From Bacillus sp. DNRA2 (GTDB taxonomy: Bacteria; Bacillota; Bacilli; Bacillales; Cytobacillaceae): 50,559 nucleotides of DNA. The stretch's first letter is position 1. Each line of letters starts with the position of its first letter. The notes beneath the pieces were generated by a model. That model did no database searches and was not told where the DNA came from. It saw only the letters and a list, made by a program, of their open reading frames with translations. The position numbers and the translations under genes were made by a program. Of this stretch, positions 23,454-32,660 are shown piece by piece. The stretch is from contig NZ_JABAIT010000026.1 of the NCBI RefSeq assembly GCF_012843265.1, positions 1-50,559 on the forward strand. The letters are read 5' to 3'.

Positions 23454-24825
23454 GATATTTTTTGAGCTTATATTGAAGCGTTTGTCTTGGAATTTCCAAT
23501 AAACCTGCAGCTTGATTAATATTGCCATTTGTGCAAGATAGCGCTTGGGCAATTAGCTCCCTTTCAAGTTGCTCGATATGATCCTTTAATGCCAATCTAT
23601 CCTGGGACAAAGCTGGTAATGGCTTTTGATTTTTCAAAAAGATTGGTAATTCCGCCGCGGTTAAGATGTCCTGATCAGCCACATTCATCATATATTCGAG
23701 ACAATGCTTTAGCTCCCGGACATTACCCGGCCATTGATACGTTAAGAACAATTTTTCAGTGTTCGAATCAAGACCCCTGATTTGTTTTCTTAACTTCTCG
23801 TTATAAAAATCAATAAAATGCTGCGTGAGGAAAAGAATATCGTCCCTTCGTTCGCGCAACGGCGTTAATTCAAAAGAAAGAACATTAAGCCGATAAAATA
23901 AATCGTGTCGGAGCTTTTCTTGTTCGACTGCTTTTAACGGGTGCAGATTCATTGCGACCATTACCCGAACATCGACGGTGATATTTTTGACACCACCCAC
24001 TCGTCTTACGATTCCATCCTCTAAAACGCGGAGGAGTTTTGCTTGAAGATCGATGGGCATAGCATGAAGCTCATCTAAAAACAGCGTGCCGCCGTTGGCT
24101 ACTTCAAATAACCCAGGACGGTCAACTGCACCTGTATAGCTCCCCTTTATTGTGCCGAAGAGGATGCTCTCTAGTAAGTTAGCCGGGATTGCCGCACAAT
24201 TTTGCGCAATGAATGGTGCTTCTCGGCGCGGAGATGCGTGATGAACCCCTTGCACAAACAGCTCCTTTCCAGTCCCGCTTTCGCCAAAAACAATCATCGG
24301 TGAATCTGACCGAGCCAATTTCTGTGCAACTAGCTTCAATTGCTGAAATGATGGATTAATCGTTTTAATATCTTCAAATGTATAATGATTATGTTTTTTT
24401 CGAGATCGCATTTGCCGCTTCGCTGTTTCTAAATCTAGTAATCTTTCGTATAACTGTTTGATACGGGAGTAATCCTTGCCGATTTCCACCGCACCAACAA
24501 TTTTTTCACGGTCAAATATCGGCAACGTTGTATTTAACGTCTCAATGATCTTCCCATGTATATTCAAATAAGACTGGGGTTGATTCAGAATGGGTTGTTT
24601 TGTTGATAACACTTTCAGGAGGGTACTGGTTCTTTCTGTTAAAGAGGGGAATACTGTAAGGATTGGTTTGCCAAGTACTTCATCCATTGTTAAGCCATCA
24701 TGCTTTGCGGCTACCTCATTATAAAAAACAGTAACCCCCTCGATATTCACCACATGAATTGCCTCATCAATACTTTTTAAGATTGAAGATAACACTTCTT
24801 TTGTTAGTTGATTATATAAGAGCAT
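23443..24825 (-). CDS. kamR: Sigma-54-dependent activator (KamR-like)
   Basis: 460 residues. The N-terminal PAS domain (about 7-115: IHVVNIEGVTVFYNEVAAKH) is probably the sensor. The AAA+ sigma-54-interaction domain has Walker A GESGTGKE, a GAFTGA-loop variant GSYTGA, Walker B GTLFLDELH and the arginine-finger region LRERRDDI. The C-terminal Fis-type helix-turn-helix reads GNINQAAGLLEIPRQTLQYK. Start ATG at 24825. It lies between yodP and kamA in the same direction. The name follows KamR of the B. thuringiensis kam locus; identity is inferred from position and domain plan. The PAS ligand (lysine or a product?) is unknown. Confidence 0.9.
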   Translation of the reverse strand: MLLYNQLTKEVLSSILKSIDEAIHVVNIEGVTVFYNEVAAKHDGLTMDEVLGKPILTVFPSLTERTSTLLKVLSTKQPILNQPQSYLNIHGKIIETLNTTLPIFDREKIVGAVEIGKDYSRIKQLYERLLDLETAKRQMRSRKKHNHYTFEDIKTINPSFQQLKLVAQKLARSDSPMIVFGESGTGKELFVQGVHHASPRREAPFIAQNCAAIPANLLESILFGTIKGSYTGAVDRPGLFEVANGGTLFLDELHAMPIDLQAKLLRVLEDGIVRRVGGVKNITVDVRVMVAMNLHPLKAVEQEKLRHDLFYRLNVLSFELTPLRERRDDILFLTQHFIDFYNEKLRKQIRGLDSNTEKLFLTYQWPGNVRELKHCLEYMMNVADQDILTAAELPIFLKNQKPLPALSQDRLALKDHIEQLERELIAQALSCTNGNINQAAGLLEIPRQTLQYKLKKYRAE

Positions 24826-24880
24826 TTATTTTCACCATCCCATTTTCAATATATGAAATGGTGCTGAAAATCTGTCACCT

Positions 24881-24899
24881 TTCATGCCAAAAACTCGGC
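24881..24899 (-). terminator. Weak hairpin after yodP
   Basis: Minus strand ATGCCGAGTTTTTGGCAT: a 5-bp stem, in the gap between yodP and kamR, with no long T-run. It may be an attenuator or only a weak terminator. Confidence 0.35.
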
Positions 24900-24912
24900 A
24901 TATCCCCTTCAA

Positions 24913-25764
24913 TTATTTAGATAAATCTTTTACCCAGAGATTCATATTTTCAATTTGATCATAAATATAACAATTATTTAACAAGCGGCCCCGATAATTG
25001 TAGCCTAGTTGATAAAAAGCCGCATTCATTCCAAAAGATTGTGCTCTTGATAATGAATACGCACAATAAATATTGTTTGCTGTTAACTCTTCCTCCAACC
25101 TTTTTAGCAAAAGTTTAACGTAACCGTGCTTTCTGTGATTCAATAATGTAGCACAATCTGTTAATTCAGCATTTTTATAGGCTGAATTTACTTCTGCGGA
25201 TGCCGCACTGATAATTTCCCCATCTTGTTCGATAACAAAATAAATGGTTCCATCCTGAAAGGTTTTCTCAATGTAAGCTGGATCATGAAGCGGTGTCGGA
25301 TACACCTCAAACACTTCCCGGTACAGTTTCGCCAATTGTTTGACATCACTTTTTACAGCCTTCCTCAGCTTAACTGTCAATGGTGGAATGGTTGCTTTAC
25401 TTTGGCGCTCAAGTAAATAAACATTTTTGATAATTTGATCTTCAAAAAGACATTGATCGTTTTCCATGCGCTCTGTTTGAAAATATTTGCAGAAAAAATA
25501 CATATCAGAGCCGAGGAAGTATCCATCTAATTTTGCTTCACAAGTAAAGCCATGTTCAAGAAAAACGGTAAAATGCTCTTGTCTAACCTTACAAATTAAT
25601 TTTTCAGCAGAAACCTTATCACATTCCAGTTCTGCAGCTTGGATTACCTTTTCCAAATTGCCCCGATAATCATCGATGCGGACTCGTTTGTTGAATGGAT
25701 CGATAAATACTTCTAAAACATAAGCATCGCCAGAAATAGTTTGTGTCTGTGCTTGTTCTATCAC
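24913..25764 (-). CDS. yodP: Beta-lysine N-acetyltransferase (YodP/AblB)
   Basis: 283 residues, the usual length. The C-terminal GNAT domain (about 140-283) shows LAKLYREVFEVYPTPLHDPA, then the motif A region ADCATLLNHRKHGYVKLLLK (as ...TDCATLLNHRKHGYVK...) and YSLSRAQSFGMNAAFYQLGY. This is the AblB pattern: it acetylates L-beta-lysine, made by KamA, to N-epsilon-acetyl-beta-lysine, a compatible solute in some archaea and bacteria. ATG at 25764 follows GAGGGGAACATCGTG. It lies downstream of yodQ in the lysine operon and 88 bases before kamR. Confidence 0.9.
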   Translation of the reverse strand: MIEQAQTQTISGDAYVLEVFIDPFNKRVRIDDYRGNLEKVIQAAELECDKVSAEKLICKVRQEHFTVFLEHGFTCEAKLDGYFLGSDMYFFCKYFQTERMENDQCLFEDQIIKNVYLLERQSKATIPPLTVKLRKAVKSDVKQLAKLYREVFEVYPTPLHDPAYIEKTFQDGTIYFVIEQDGEIISAASAEVNSAYKNAELTDCATLLNHRKHGYVKLLLKRLEEELTANNIYCAYSLSRAQSFGMNAAFYQLGYNYRGRLLNNCYIYDQIENMNLWVKDLSK

Positions 25765-25825
25765 GATGTTCCCCTCAATTCATTTCATTCATTAATAAAG
25801 TGCTTCTTATATTATATCGAAAAAA

Positions 25826-27094
25826 TCATTTCGCGACCTCACACCATCTTATCATCGCAACGGCAATGATTTCGGCTGCGAGGTAGACATCTTTCAAATA
25901 GATAAACTCGTTTGCATCATGTGCCACCTCGGTCACACCAGGTCCAAACACGAGAACGGGAATATTGCCAACTTGCGAGAGAATTCCGCCATCCGTGCCC
26001 CATGGTGAAGCTTCGATTACTGGCTTCTGCTCCGTTACAGTTTGATAAGAGCTTGCTGCGGTCCTAATAAATGAATGATTGATCTCAAGTGTTCCAGGTA
26101 ACCATCTACCACCAAACCACTCGATGATAACGGGATGTTCTTTAAACCAAGGGTCGATTAATTTAAGATTATCTAATGCTGTAGTCATTTCCGTTTCGGC
26201 ATTTTCCATTGCTTCATTTGGAGCAACACCCATTCTTCCTTCTATGATAGCCAAGTCTGGTACGGAAGAGGGCCATGTACCACTGTTGATTTTACCGATG
26301 TTAATTGGGATTGGGATGCTGATTTTTTCATAGAGTGGATCGTTGATTCGTTTATTTCTTGTTTTTTCTAAACTTTGAATTTGTCTAATGACTAAATATG
26401 CCTTTTCGATTGCACTGATTCCTTCATATCTCGTGCCTCCATGAGCTGACTTGCCATGAACAGTAATGCGAAACCACATCGACCCCTGCTGCTTCGGGAA
26501 AAACTTCAGATTGGTTGGTTCAGGGATAATAGCCGCATCAGCTGTATAACCACGTAACAAACAAGCAAGTGTTCCCGCTCCTCCACTTTCTTCTTCAATC
26601 ACACTTTCGAAAATCACATCGCCCTTTAGTTTAATTTGATTGGCACGAATTGCTTCGAGAGCAAGTAAAAGAGCAGCGGTTCCACCTTTCATATCAGTTG
26701 AACCCCTGCCAAACAGCTTTCCAGTTTTTATTACACCACTAAAAGGATCCTCCTCCCATTTTTCAATATCACCTTCGGGGACAACATCAATATGGCTATT
26801 GAGTATTAATGACTTACCACCCCCCGATCCAGGTAATATACCGACCACATTCGGATTACCGACAAAGTTGGTTCTGTCACAGCAAAATTTTGGGTGTTTT
26901 TGCAACATTTCCCCGCCTATTTCCCATATATCTAGACTCAAACCGAGCTCACGGCATTTTTCGATCACAACCGCTTGAGCACTACTCTCATGGCCTCTGA
27001 CACTTCCTTCTTGAACAAGTTTGCGAAGAAGCGATGTCCCCTTGCCTTTGTTGGCTTTGATCCATTCTCTTATCTTGCCTTCAAATGGTTCCAC
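25826..27094 (-). CDS. yodQ: M20-family amidohydrolase (YodQ)
   Basis: 422 residues, a zinc-dependent deacylase of the acetylornithine deacetylase / DapE type. Metal-site motifs: NSHIDVVPEG (His and Asp), FGRGSTDMKGG (bridging Asp and general base region), EESGGAGT (Glu), and the C-terminal His in VTEVAHDANEF. The middle dimerisation domain contains HGKSAHGGTRYEG. The start ATG at 27094 lies 14 bases after yodR. In the kam operon it presumably removes an acyl group from a lysine-derived intermediate, but the substrate is unproven. Confidence 0.9.
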   Translation of the reverse strand: MEPFEGKIREWIKANKGKGTSLLRKLVQEGSVRGHESSAQAVVIEKCRELGLSLDIWEIGGEMLQKHPKFCCDRTNFVGNPNVVGILPGSGGGKSLILNSHIDVVPEGDIEKWEEDPFSGVIKTGKLFGRGSTDMKGGTAALLLALEAIRANQIKLKGDVIFESVIEEESGGAGTLACLLRGYTADAAIIPEPTNLKFFPKQQGSMWFRITVHGKSAHGGTRYEGISAIEKAYLVIRQIQSLEKTRNKRINDPLYEKISIPIPINIGKINSGTWPSSVPDLAIIEGRMGVAPNEAMENAETEMTTALDNLKLIDPWFKEHPVIIEWFGGRWLPGTLEINHSFIRTAASSYQTVTEQKPVIEASPWGTDGGILSQVGNIPVLVFGPGVTEVAHDANEFIYLKDVYLAAEIIAVAMIRWCEVAK

Positions 27095-27108
27095 CCTATC
27101 ACTCCCAC

Positions 27109-27765
27109 TTAAACAGAATGAATTTTAATTTTGTTTTCTATAGAAAATAAGCAACCAGTTTTTTTCACTACATCTTCAACCGTATACGGGGCAAACAATT
27201 CGCTTAATTGCAAGATTTCGTTTTGAATATGAAAAACAGCCATTTCAGTAATAATCATATCCACACATTTTGTTGCAGTTAGCGGTAATTGACAACTCTC
27301 AACTATCTTTGGTTTACCTGCTTTATCAGTGTGACTCATTAAAACAATCACCCGTTTAGCCTTTTGCGCTAGCTCCATTGCGCCTCCCATTCCAGGCACT
27401 TTTTTACCCGGAACAATCCAATTCGCCAAGTCCCCTTTACGGCTTACCTGTAATGCACCTAGAATGGTCATATCAATTTTCCCTGACCGAATCATCGCAA
27501 AAGCGGTTGCACTATCGCAGTATGATGCTCCATTCATGATTGTCACAGGGAATCCACCTGCATTACAAAGATTTTCGTCTTCTTCACCACTGTTGGGTCT
27601 TGGCCCCATGCCAAGAATTCCGTTCTCCGCCTGAAACATGACATGCTCCGTTTGCAAATAATTCGGCACTAAAGACGGAATACCTATTCCTAGATTAATG
27701 ACCATACCAGAGGAGATTTCCATTGCTACCCTTTTTGCCATTAATTCTCGACTTTTCTCTCCCAT
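27109..27765 (-). CDS. yodR: CoA-transferase subunit B (YodR)
   Basis: 218 residues from the ATG at 27765 (MGEKSRELMAKRVAMEISSG); an ATG four codons before is possible. Family I CoA-transferase beta chain: the catalytic Glu lies in FQAENGILGMGPRP. Further conserved parts are VNLGIGIPSLVPNYL, GGFPVTIMNGASYCDSATAF and PGMGGAMELAQKAKRVIVLM. It overlaps the end of yodS by 25 bases, so the two subunits are translationally coupled. It probably transfers CoA to or from a keto-acid arising from beta-lysine degradation (3-keto-5-aminohexanoate type chemistry), by inference. Confidence 0.9.
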   Translation of the reverse strand: MGEKSRELMAKRVAMEISSGMVINLGIGIPSLVPNYLQTEHVMFQAENGILGMGPRPNSGEEDENLCNAGGFPVTIMNGASYCDSATAFAMIRSGKIDMTILGALQVSRKGDLANWIVPGKKVPGMGGAMELAQKAKRVIVLMSHTDKAGKPKIVESCQLPLTATKCVDMIITEMAVFHIQNEILQLSELFAPYTVEDVVKKTGCLFSIENKIKIHSV

Positions 27766-28448
27766 GCCCACTTCCAATTCACCCCTTTTGTTTGCACCAT
27801 TTTTGAAACAAAGATCCCTGGGGTCACGATTTCTTCAGGATCTAAACTGCCAAGTGGGACAAATTCTTCGACTTCAGCAACGGTAATCTTTCCGGCCATG
27901 GCGACGAGCGGATTGGTATTACGCGCGCTTTTATCGTAAACAAGGTTGCCAAATGGATCTGCTTTTTTGGCATAAATGATCGAAACATCGGCAGTTAGAG
28001 CAGGCTCAACAATGAATGGCTGACCATTGAGTTCTAGTACCGACTTATTTGTTGTCACGATTTTGTTGTTCAAGCCGATATCACTTAAAATTCCACCAAT
28101 GCCTACTCCACCAGCACGAATTCTTTCTGCCAGTATTCCTTGCGGTGAAAATTCCACCTCAAGTTTTCCTGCAGTCATTAATTGCCCAGCAATAGGATTG
28201 GAGCCAATGTGTGAAGCAATCACCTTTTTGACAAGGCCATTACTGACCAATTTCCCGATTCCAATATCAGGAAAACCCGTGTCATTTCCAATTAATGTGA
28301 GATTTTTTATCTCTTTATCCAGAATTCCATCAATTAGCGATGGTGGTGAGCCAACCCCACCAAAGCCACCAAACATTAACGTCATCCCATCAAAAAAATA
28401 ATCCAAAGCAGCCTCGAGCGAAATCACTTTTCCGAAGAAATTGTCCAT
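27741..28448 (-). CDS. yodS: CoA-transferase subunit A (YodS)
   Basis: 235 residues. Alpha-chain motifs of family I CoA-transferases: FFDGMTLMFGGFGGVGSPPS near the N-terminus, ASHIGSNPIAGQLMTAGKLE (includes the conserved Asn/Gly part) and FSPQGILAERIRAGGVGIGG. It ends FAAG-like in LVYDKSARNTNPLVAMAGKI. ATG lies immediately after the yodT stop (next base). The A/B pair sits between a class III aminotransferase and the M20 hydrolase in the order known from Bacillus subtilis yodT-S-R-Q-P. Confidence 0.9.
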   Translation of the reverse strand: MDNFFGKVISLEAALDYFFDGMTLMFGGFGGVGSPPSLIDGILDKEIKNLTLIGNDTGFPDIGIGKLVSNGLVKKVIASHIGSNPIAGQLMTAGKLEVEFSPQGILAERIRAGGVGIGGILSDIGLNNKIVTTNKSVLELNGQPFIVEPALTADVSIIYAKKADPFGNLVYDKSARNTNPLVAMAGKITVAEVEEFVPLGSLDPEEIVTPGIFVSKMVQTKGVNWKWAWERKVEN

Positions 28449-29810
28449 TTAGCTTTCTCCTTTGAGGTTGTTAAGAGATGACAACCTCTGTTCAAACTGT
28501 GATAGGGTTAAGGTTAAGAGCCGTATAAGTTCATCAATTTCTCGTTTTGTAATGGTTAAGGGTGGAGCAATAATAACGGCATCACCGTTCACTCCATCAA
28601 GCCCGGCATTAGCTGGGTAAATGAGTAGGCCGTTAGTCTGGGCCAAGTCAATCAGCATCTTTATCGCCTGAACTTTCCGCGAGAATGGTTGTTTCGTAAA
28701 TTTATTTTCAACCACTTCCATTCCAAGCATTAAACCCTTTCCTCTGATATCACCGATAAACGTAAATTGATTCATAAGCTTCATTAATTTATTTCGTAAA
28801 TACGTCCCCTTTGGCTCGACAGCTGAAATGATTTGTTTTGTATCCAAATACTCAAGCACAGCTAAAGAAACTGCACATGCTTGCGGGTTTGCACTTAAGG
28901 TGTGCCCGCTCATGATAAGCTTCGATCCTGACAGAATAGGGGCGATTACTTTATCGCTGACTAATGTGGCTGCAATCGTTGCATAACCGGCTCCCATTCC
29001 TTTCCCTAAAGCAACAATATCCGGCTCAACTTCCCAATGCTCACAGGCGAGGACCTTACCTGTTCGACCAAAGCCAGTCATTACCTCGTCAGCGATAAAT
29101 AATATTTCATTGCGTTCACATATATCTTTAATCACTTGATAATAGCCGTTCGGTGGAGTGATCGCTCCACCTGCTGCACCTATGATTGGCTCAGCAATAA
29201 ATGCAGCGATATGTTCCTTGCCAATCCGTTTGATTGCATTTTCCAATTCATGGGCACATTGATGACCGCATTCAGGTGAGCGTAGTTGATAAGGGCACCG
29301 GTAACAGTAGGGAGGATTTATGGTTGGACAGTCGTCAAGATGAGGAATAAATCTATTTCTTCGCAAAGGATGCCCTGACATTGACAATGCTCCCATCGTA
29401 ATACCATGGTAGCTAACCCAGCGCGACAAAATTTTCGTTTTTGTTGCTTTGCCCTGCTCTTGCCAATATTGAATCGCTATTTTCATTGCTGTTTCTGTCG
29501 CTTCGGAACCACTATTAACAAAGAAACTCCAGTTTAAATTTCCTCCCACTAATTGGGCTATTTTTTGAGCAAGTGCTTCAGCAGGCTCACTAGTAAATTG
29601 CGATCGATAAACAAAGGAGACCTTTTGAGCCTGTGCTTTCATCGCCTCGATAATTTCCGGCACACCATGACCAATATTGGAAGTTACTGCCCCGGAAGAT
29701 GCATCCAAGTATTTTTTTCCAGCTTGGTCGTATAGATATACCCCCTTTCCATAATCAATCATAGGATAGTTTGCGTCCAAAACAGGTTTAATTAAGTATG
29801 ATTGCTCCAT
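28449..29810 (-). CDS. yodT: Class III PLP-dependent aminotransferase (YodT)
   Basis: 453 residues. The PLP Lys lies in VALGKGMGAGYATIA, and the Asp binding the pyridine nitrogen in LFIADEVMTGFGRTG. GSEATETAMKIA is the phosphate-binding helix. Four extra cysteines stand in NPPYCYRCPYQLRSPECGHQ (near residue 160), a YodT feature. Start ATG at 29810, with GGAGTGAGACA in front. As the first gene of the operon it is expected to transaminate a beta- or omega-amino group in lysine breakdown. A sigma-E-like promoter precedes it. Confidence 0.92.
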   Translation of the reverse strand: MEQSYLIKPVLDANYPMIDYGKGVYLYDQAGKKYLDASSGAVTSNIGHGVPEIIEAMKAQAQKVSFVYRSQFTSEPAEALAQKIAQLVGGNLNWSFFVNSGSEATETAMKIAIQYWQEQGKATKTKILSRWVSYHGITMGALSMSGHPLRRNRFIPHLDDCPTINPPYCYRCPYQLRSPECGHQCAHELENAIKRIGKEHIAAFIAEPIIGAAGGAITPPNGYYQVIKDICERNEILFIADEVMTGFGRTGKVLACEHWEVEPDIVALGKGMGAGYATIAATLVSDKVIAPILSGSKLIMSGHTLSANPQACAVSLAVLEYLDTKQIISAVEPKGTYLRNKLMKLMNQFTFIGDIRGKGLMLGMEVVENKFTKQPFSRKVQAIKMLIDLAQTNGLLIYPANAGLDGVNGDAVIIAPPLTITKREIDELIRLLTLTLSQFEQRLSSLNNLKGES

Positions 29811-29869
29811 TGTCTCACTCCGTTTCTTTGGCGGAAGAAAATTCGTATTTTAAAAATAGGTCTATTAAA

Positions 29870-29898
29870 AGTGTATGAACTGATTAATTTTAAAATGA
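29870..29898 (-). promoter_or_regulatory. Sigma-E-like promoter of the yodT operon
   Basis: Minus strand TCATTTT (29898-29892), 14 bases, CATACACT (29877-29870). The -10 matches the sigma-E consensus CATACANT fully and the -35 matches six of seven positions of kmATATT. The B. subtilis yodT operon is known to be sigma-E controlled, so mother-cell expression during sporulation is expected. Confidence 0.75.
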
Positions 29899-29901
29899 AA
29901 A

Positions 29902-29929
29902 AAACAGACACGGTAATCGCTGTCTGTTT
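29902..29929 (-). terminator. Terminator of the S66 peptidase gene
   Basis: Minus strand AAACAGACA and TGTCTGTTT pair around the loop, then TTTCATTTT. It runs into the -35 box of the yodT promoter. Confidence 0.85.
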
Positions 29930-29940
29930 CCTTAAAAAGA

Positions 29941-30924
29941 TTAATATTCATTTTGCTCAATCAATATTTCTGTCTCGGTTCCTTTGGCATAGATGGTTGC
30001 GGTTACACCTATGGGGAGTGTTGCAAATGGTTGAACGTGTCCAAAGTTAACATTAGCGATAACAGGAATGGTCTTGAGCTCTGCTTTTGTTTGAATAATG
30101 TGCTGTAGGGCACCTATCGTCATATTTGCATCTGTTTGAAATCTGCCAATTAATAACGCTTTAATTTCAGATGCCGAAGCGCTTTGTAATAGTGCCTGAA
30201 GCTCACGATCGAACCGGTGCGGATGTGTTTCATGATCATCCTCGATAAACAGAATAGCATCCTTTAATGACGGCATGAATTCTGTCCCCTTTAACAAATT
30301 CAATGCCGATAAACTTCCGCCAACGATACGACCCTCAGCCTTGCCATCATGAATCACAAAATAATGATCTTGCTCATGATAGGTTCTGCTATCCTGCTCC
30401 AGATGCCATGGATCCTCGCTCCAATAGCTTGATGGAGCCATTTCGTATGGAGAATCATTGGTTGTGGCATCCAAAAATGATTGCATCGTATAATCAAGGC
30501 CTTCTTTTACCCCAAAACTGGATAGGTCAGGACCCGCATATGTAACTAATCCTGTTTTTTGATATATCGCCAAGCTCAATGCCGAAATATCCCCATATCC
30601 ACAAAATATTTTAGGATTGGCTTTAATGAGCTGATAATCTATGTATTGTAATAATTGATTGCTGTTATAGCCACCCACAGCAGCAAGAATTCCCTTCACA
30701 TTTTCATCGAGAAACGCATCATGGATATCTTCAATTCTTTCTTCAATCGTCGAGCTAAACAACGCATCGTGAGCGTAAACATTTTTCCCGTATGTAATTG
30801 TAAATCCTAATGATTTGAGACGTTCAATTGCAATCTCGATTTGTTTTTCCTTTATCATTAGCATGCTTGTTGACGGTGCAATCACCCTTATTTCGTCACC
30901 AGGCTTGAGCCTATGAGCTAACAT
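29941..30924 (-). CDS. S66 peptidase family protein (LD-carboxypeptidase/MccF-like), nucleophile Ser replaced
   Basis: 327 residues, normal length. The family plan is clear: LKPGDEIRVIAPSTSMLMIK (N-terminal), GILAAVGGYNSNQLLQYIDY, then NPKIFCGYGDISALSLAIYQ and LVTYAGPDLSSFG; Glu in AILFIEDDHETHPHRFDREL; His in VIANVNFGHVQPFATLPIG. In active LD-carboxypeptidases and MccF the nucleophile is the Ser of GYSD. Here codon GGG makes it GYGD, so the Ser/Glu/His triad is incomplete. The enzyme may be inactive, or use another residue. Start ATG at 30924 after GGAGGGGATTTT. Confidence 0.85.
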   Translation of the reverse strand: MLAHRLKPGDEIRVIAPSTSMLMIKEKQIEIAIERLKSLGFTITYGKNVYAHDALFSSTIEERIEDIHDAFLDENVKGILAAVGGYNSNQLLQYIDYQLIKANPKIFCGYGDISALSLAIYQKTGLVTYAGPDLSSFGVKEGLDYTMQSFLDATTNDSPYEMAPSSYWSEDPWHLEQDSRTYHEQDHYFVIHDGKAEGRIVGGSLSALNLLKGTEFMPSLKDAILFIEDDHETHPHRFDRELQALLQSASASEIKALLIGRFQTDANMTIGALQHIIQTKAELKTIPVIANVNFGHVQPFATLPIGVTATIYAKGTETEILIEQNEY

Positions 30925-31014
30925 AAAATCCCCTCCAGTAATAGCTAATACATTATTTTATCATATTTTAGTTGCTAAATTGCTAAACATATACCCTGCA
31001 AATCATTGAAGAAA

Positions 31015-31040
31015 AACCTAGAGGGATTCCCCTCTAGGTT
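31015..31040 (-). terminator. Terminator of the FAD oxidoreductase gene
   Basis: Minus strand AACCTAGAGGG and CCCTCTAGGTT pair around GAAT, then TTTCTTC: an 11-bp perfect stem. Confidence 0.9.
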
Positions 31041-31054
31041 AGGATTTATTTATC

Positions 31055-32524
31055 TTATGCTTGTTGTGCGATTGTCTCAAATGACTTCGTTTGGACCTTT
31101 TCGATAATATCCCTAGCAATCCAGACTCCACACGCACTTGCTTGAGCCAAACCACGAGTGATTCCAGCACCATCGCCTCCAACATACAAACCATTAATTT
31201 CCGTTTCAAAGCGGTCGTTTAATTTTGGTCGTGCCGAATAGAATTTTGCTTCAACTCCATAAAATAACGTATGTTCTGAGGCTAAGCCAGGAGTGACATG
31301 ATTTAACGCTTCGGTCATTTCAATTAAACTCTTCATGGTGTTATAAGGTAGAACAAGTCCTAAATCACCTGGTACCGCTTCCTTTAAGGTTGGTTCGATA
31401 AAGCTTTCTTTAATACGCTTTACGGTTGAACGTCTACCCTTTAAAATATCCCCGTATTTTTGCACAATAAGCCCTCCATTGGACACTTCATTGGCTAGCC
31501 GGGAGATTTCATGAGCGTACTCGTTTGGTTTATCGAACGGCTCAGAAAACGTATGTGATACAAGTAAGGCGAAATTGGTATTGGCACTACCTAATTTCGG
31601 ATCACGGTAGGCATGTCCATTCGCGAGCATTGTTCCCGAGTGGTTTTCGACCACAACATGTCCAGATGGATTACTGCAGAAAGTCCTGACTCTTGTGCCA
31701 ACCGATGTATTAAAAACAAACTTTCCTTCATATAAATGCTCGTTTATTTCTTGCATGACAATATTTGAGGTTTCAACACGAACACCAATATCAACTTGAT
31801 TATTGATCATACCCAATCGACGCGATTTAAGAATCTCAGCTAACCACGTTGACCCGTCGCGGCCAGGAGTAATCACGACTTTATCAGCATATATGGATTG
31901 TCCATTTTTCAAATGAATCCCTGTTACTTTAACGCCATCACTTGTTTTCTCAGTGAGTAAATCTGCAACTTCAGTTTTAAATGCCATGTCAATTTTATCG
32001 TTTAAATATTCAAAAATACTTGCCATAATTTGTAAATTTTGTTCCGTACCCAAATGGCGTACTTGGGCACGAAGCAACTTCAAACCTACGGCATAACCAC
32101 GTCGTTCGATTTCTTTTACTTTATCGGTTAATGGGTCAGTGATACTTTCCGTTGCTCCATGTGACAAATTAATATTATCGACATATTTAATCAAATCCAG
32201 CACGGTTGATTCAGGTAGGTAATCCGTCATCCAGCCGCCAAATTCGCTGGTGATATTAAATTTCCCATCGGAATACGCTCCCGCTCCACCAAAACCGTTT
32301 GTAATTGAACAGGCTGGTAGGCAGCCAGCAAAGTCCTTTCGCCCAGCTGCAGGGGGACATTTTTCAATTTTCTTTTGTAAAATTGGACAGTTTCGTTTAT
32401 AAATATCGTGGCCTTTATCCACGAGCAATACTTTAGCATTAGGCATTTTCAAAGTTAATTCATAGCATGTAAAAATTCCAGCTGGGCCTGCCCCAACCAC
32501 AATCACATCATAATTCGATCTCAT
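31055..32524 (-). CDS. FAD-dependent oxidoreductase (COG2509-like)
   Basis: 489 residues from the ATG at 32524 (MRSNYDVIVVGAGPAGIFTC), preceded by GGGGAAGTTCTTG; the frame upstream of it is open by chance. The N-terminal Rossmann FAD motif is GAGPAGIFTCYEL. A Cys-rich segment follows (residues about 40-75: NCPILQKKIEKCPPAAGRK, GCLPACSITNGFGGAGAYSD), typical of COG2509 dehydrogenases. A second nucleotide/FAD part is TPGRDGSTWLAEIL, and the C-terminal FAD contact is GLYVGGDGAGITRGLAQAS. The substrate is unknown. The gene is alone, with its own terminator. Confidence 0.85.
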   Translation of the reverse strand: MRSNYDVIVVGAGPAGIFTCYELTLKMPNAKVLLVDKGHDIYKRNCPILQKKIEKCPPAAGRKDFAGCLPACSITNGFGGAGAYSDGKFNITSEFGGWMTDYLPESTVLDLIKYVDNINLSHGATESITDPLTDKVKEIERRGYAVGLKLLRAQVRHLGTEQNLQIMASIFEYLNDKIDMAFKTEVADLLTEKTSDGVKVTGIHLKNGQSIYADKVVITPGRDGSTWLAEILKSRRLGMINNQVDIGVRVETSNIVMQEINEHLYEGKFVFNTSVGTRVRTFCSNPSGHVVVENHSGTMLANGHAYRDPKLGSANTNFALLVSHTFSEPFDKPNEYAHEISRLANEVSNGGLIVQKYGDILKGRRSTVKRIKESFIEPTLKEAVPGDLGLVLPYNTMKSLIEMTEALNHVTPGLASEHTLFYGVEAKFYSARPKLNDRFETEINGLYVGGDGAGITRGLAQASACGVWIARDIIEKVQTKSFETIAQQA

Positions 32525-32660
32525 CAAGAACTTCCCCCAGACGTAAGTGATCTTCGGATATTTCACAATCCCATTCGTAAATATAACAGAATCACCGGGT
32601 TCAGTCAAACAAAACACGAACATTTTTCGATAAAAACAATTAAAACATTCGCAAAAACTA

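Noticed and set aside
22408-24100. Long rightward frames opposite kamA and kamR (for example 22408-22653, 23132-23431, 23529-23780)
   Set aside because: They lie antisense to well-supported genes, have no ribosome-binding site and no family pattern.
32524-32623. N-terminal extension of the FAD oxidoreductase
   Set aside because: The 33 extra codons do not fit the family and the ribosome-binding site lies directly before the ATG at 32524.
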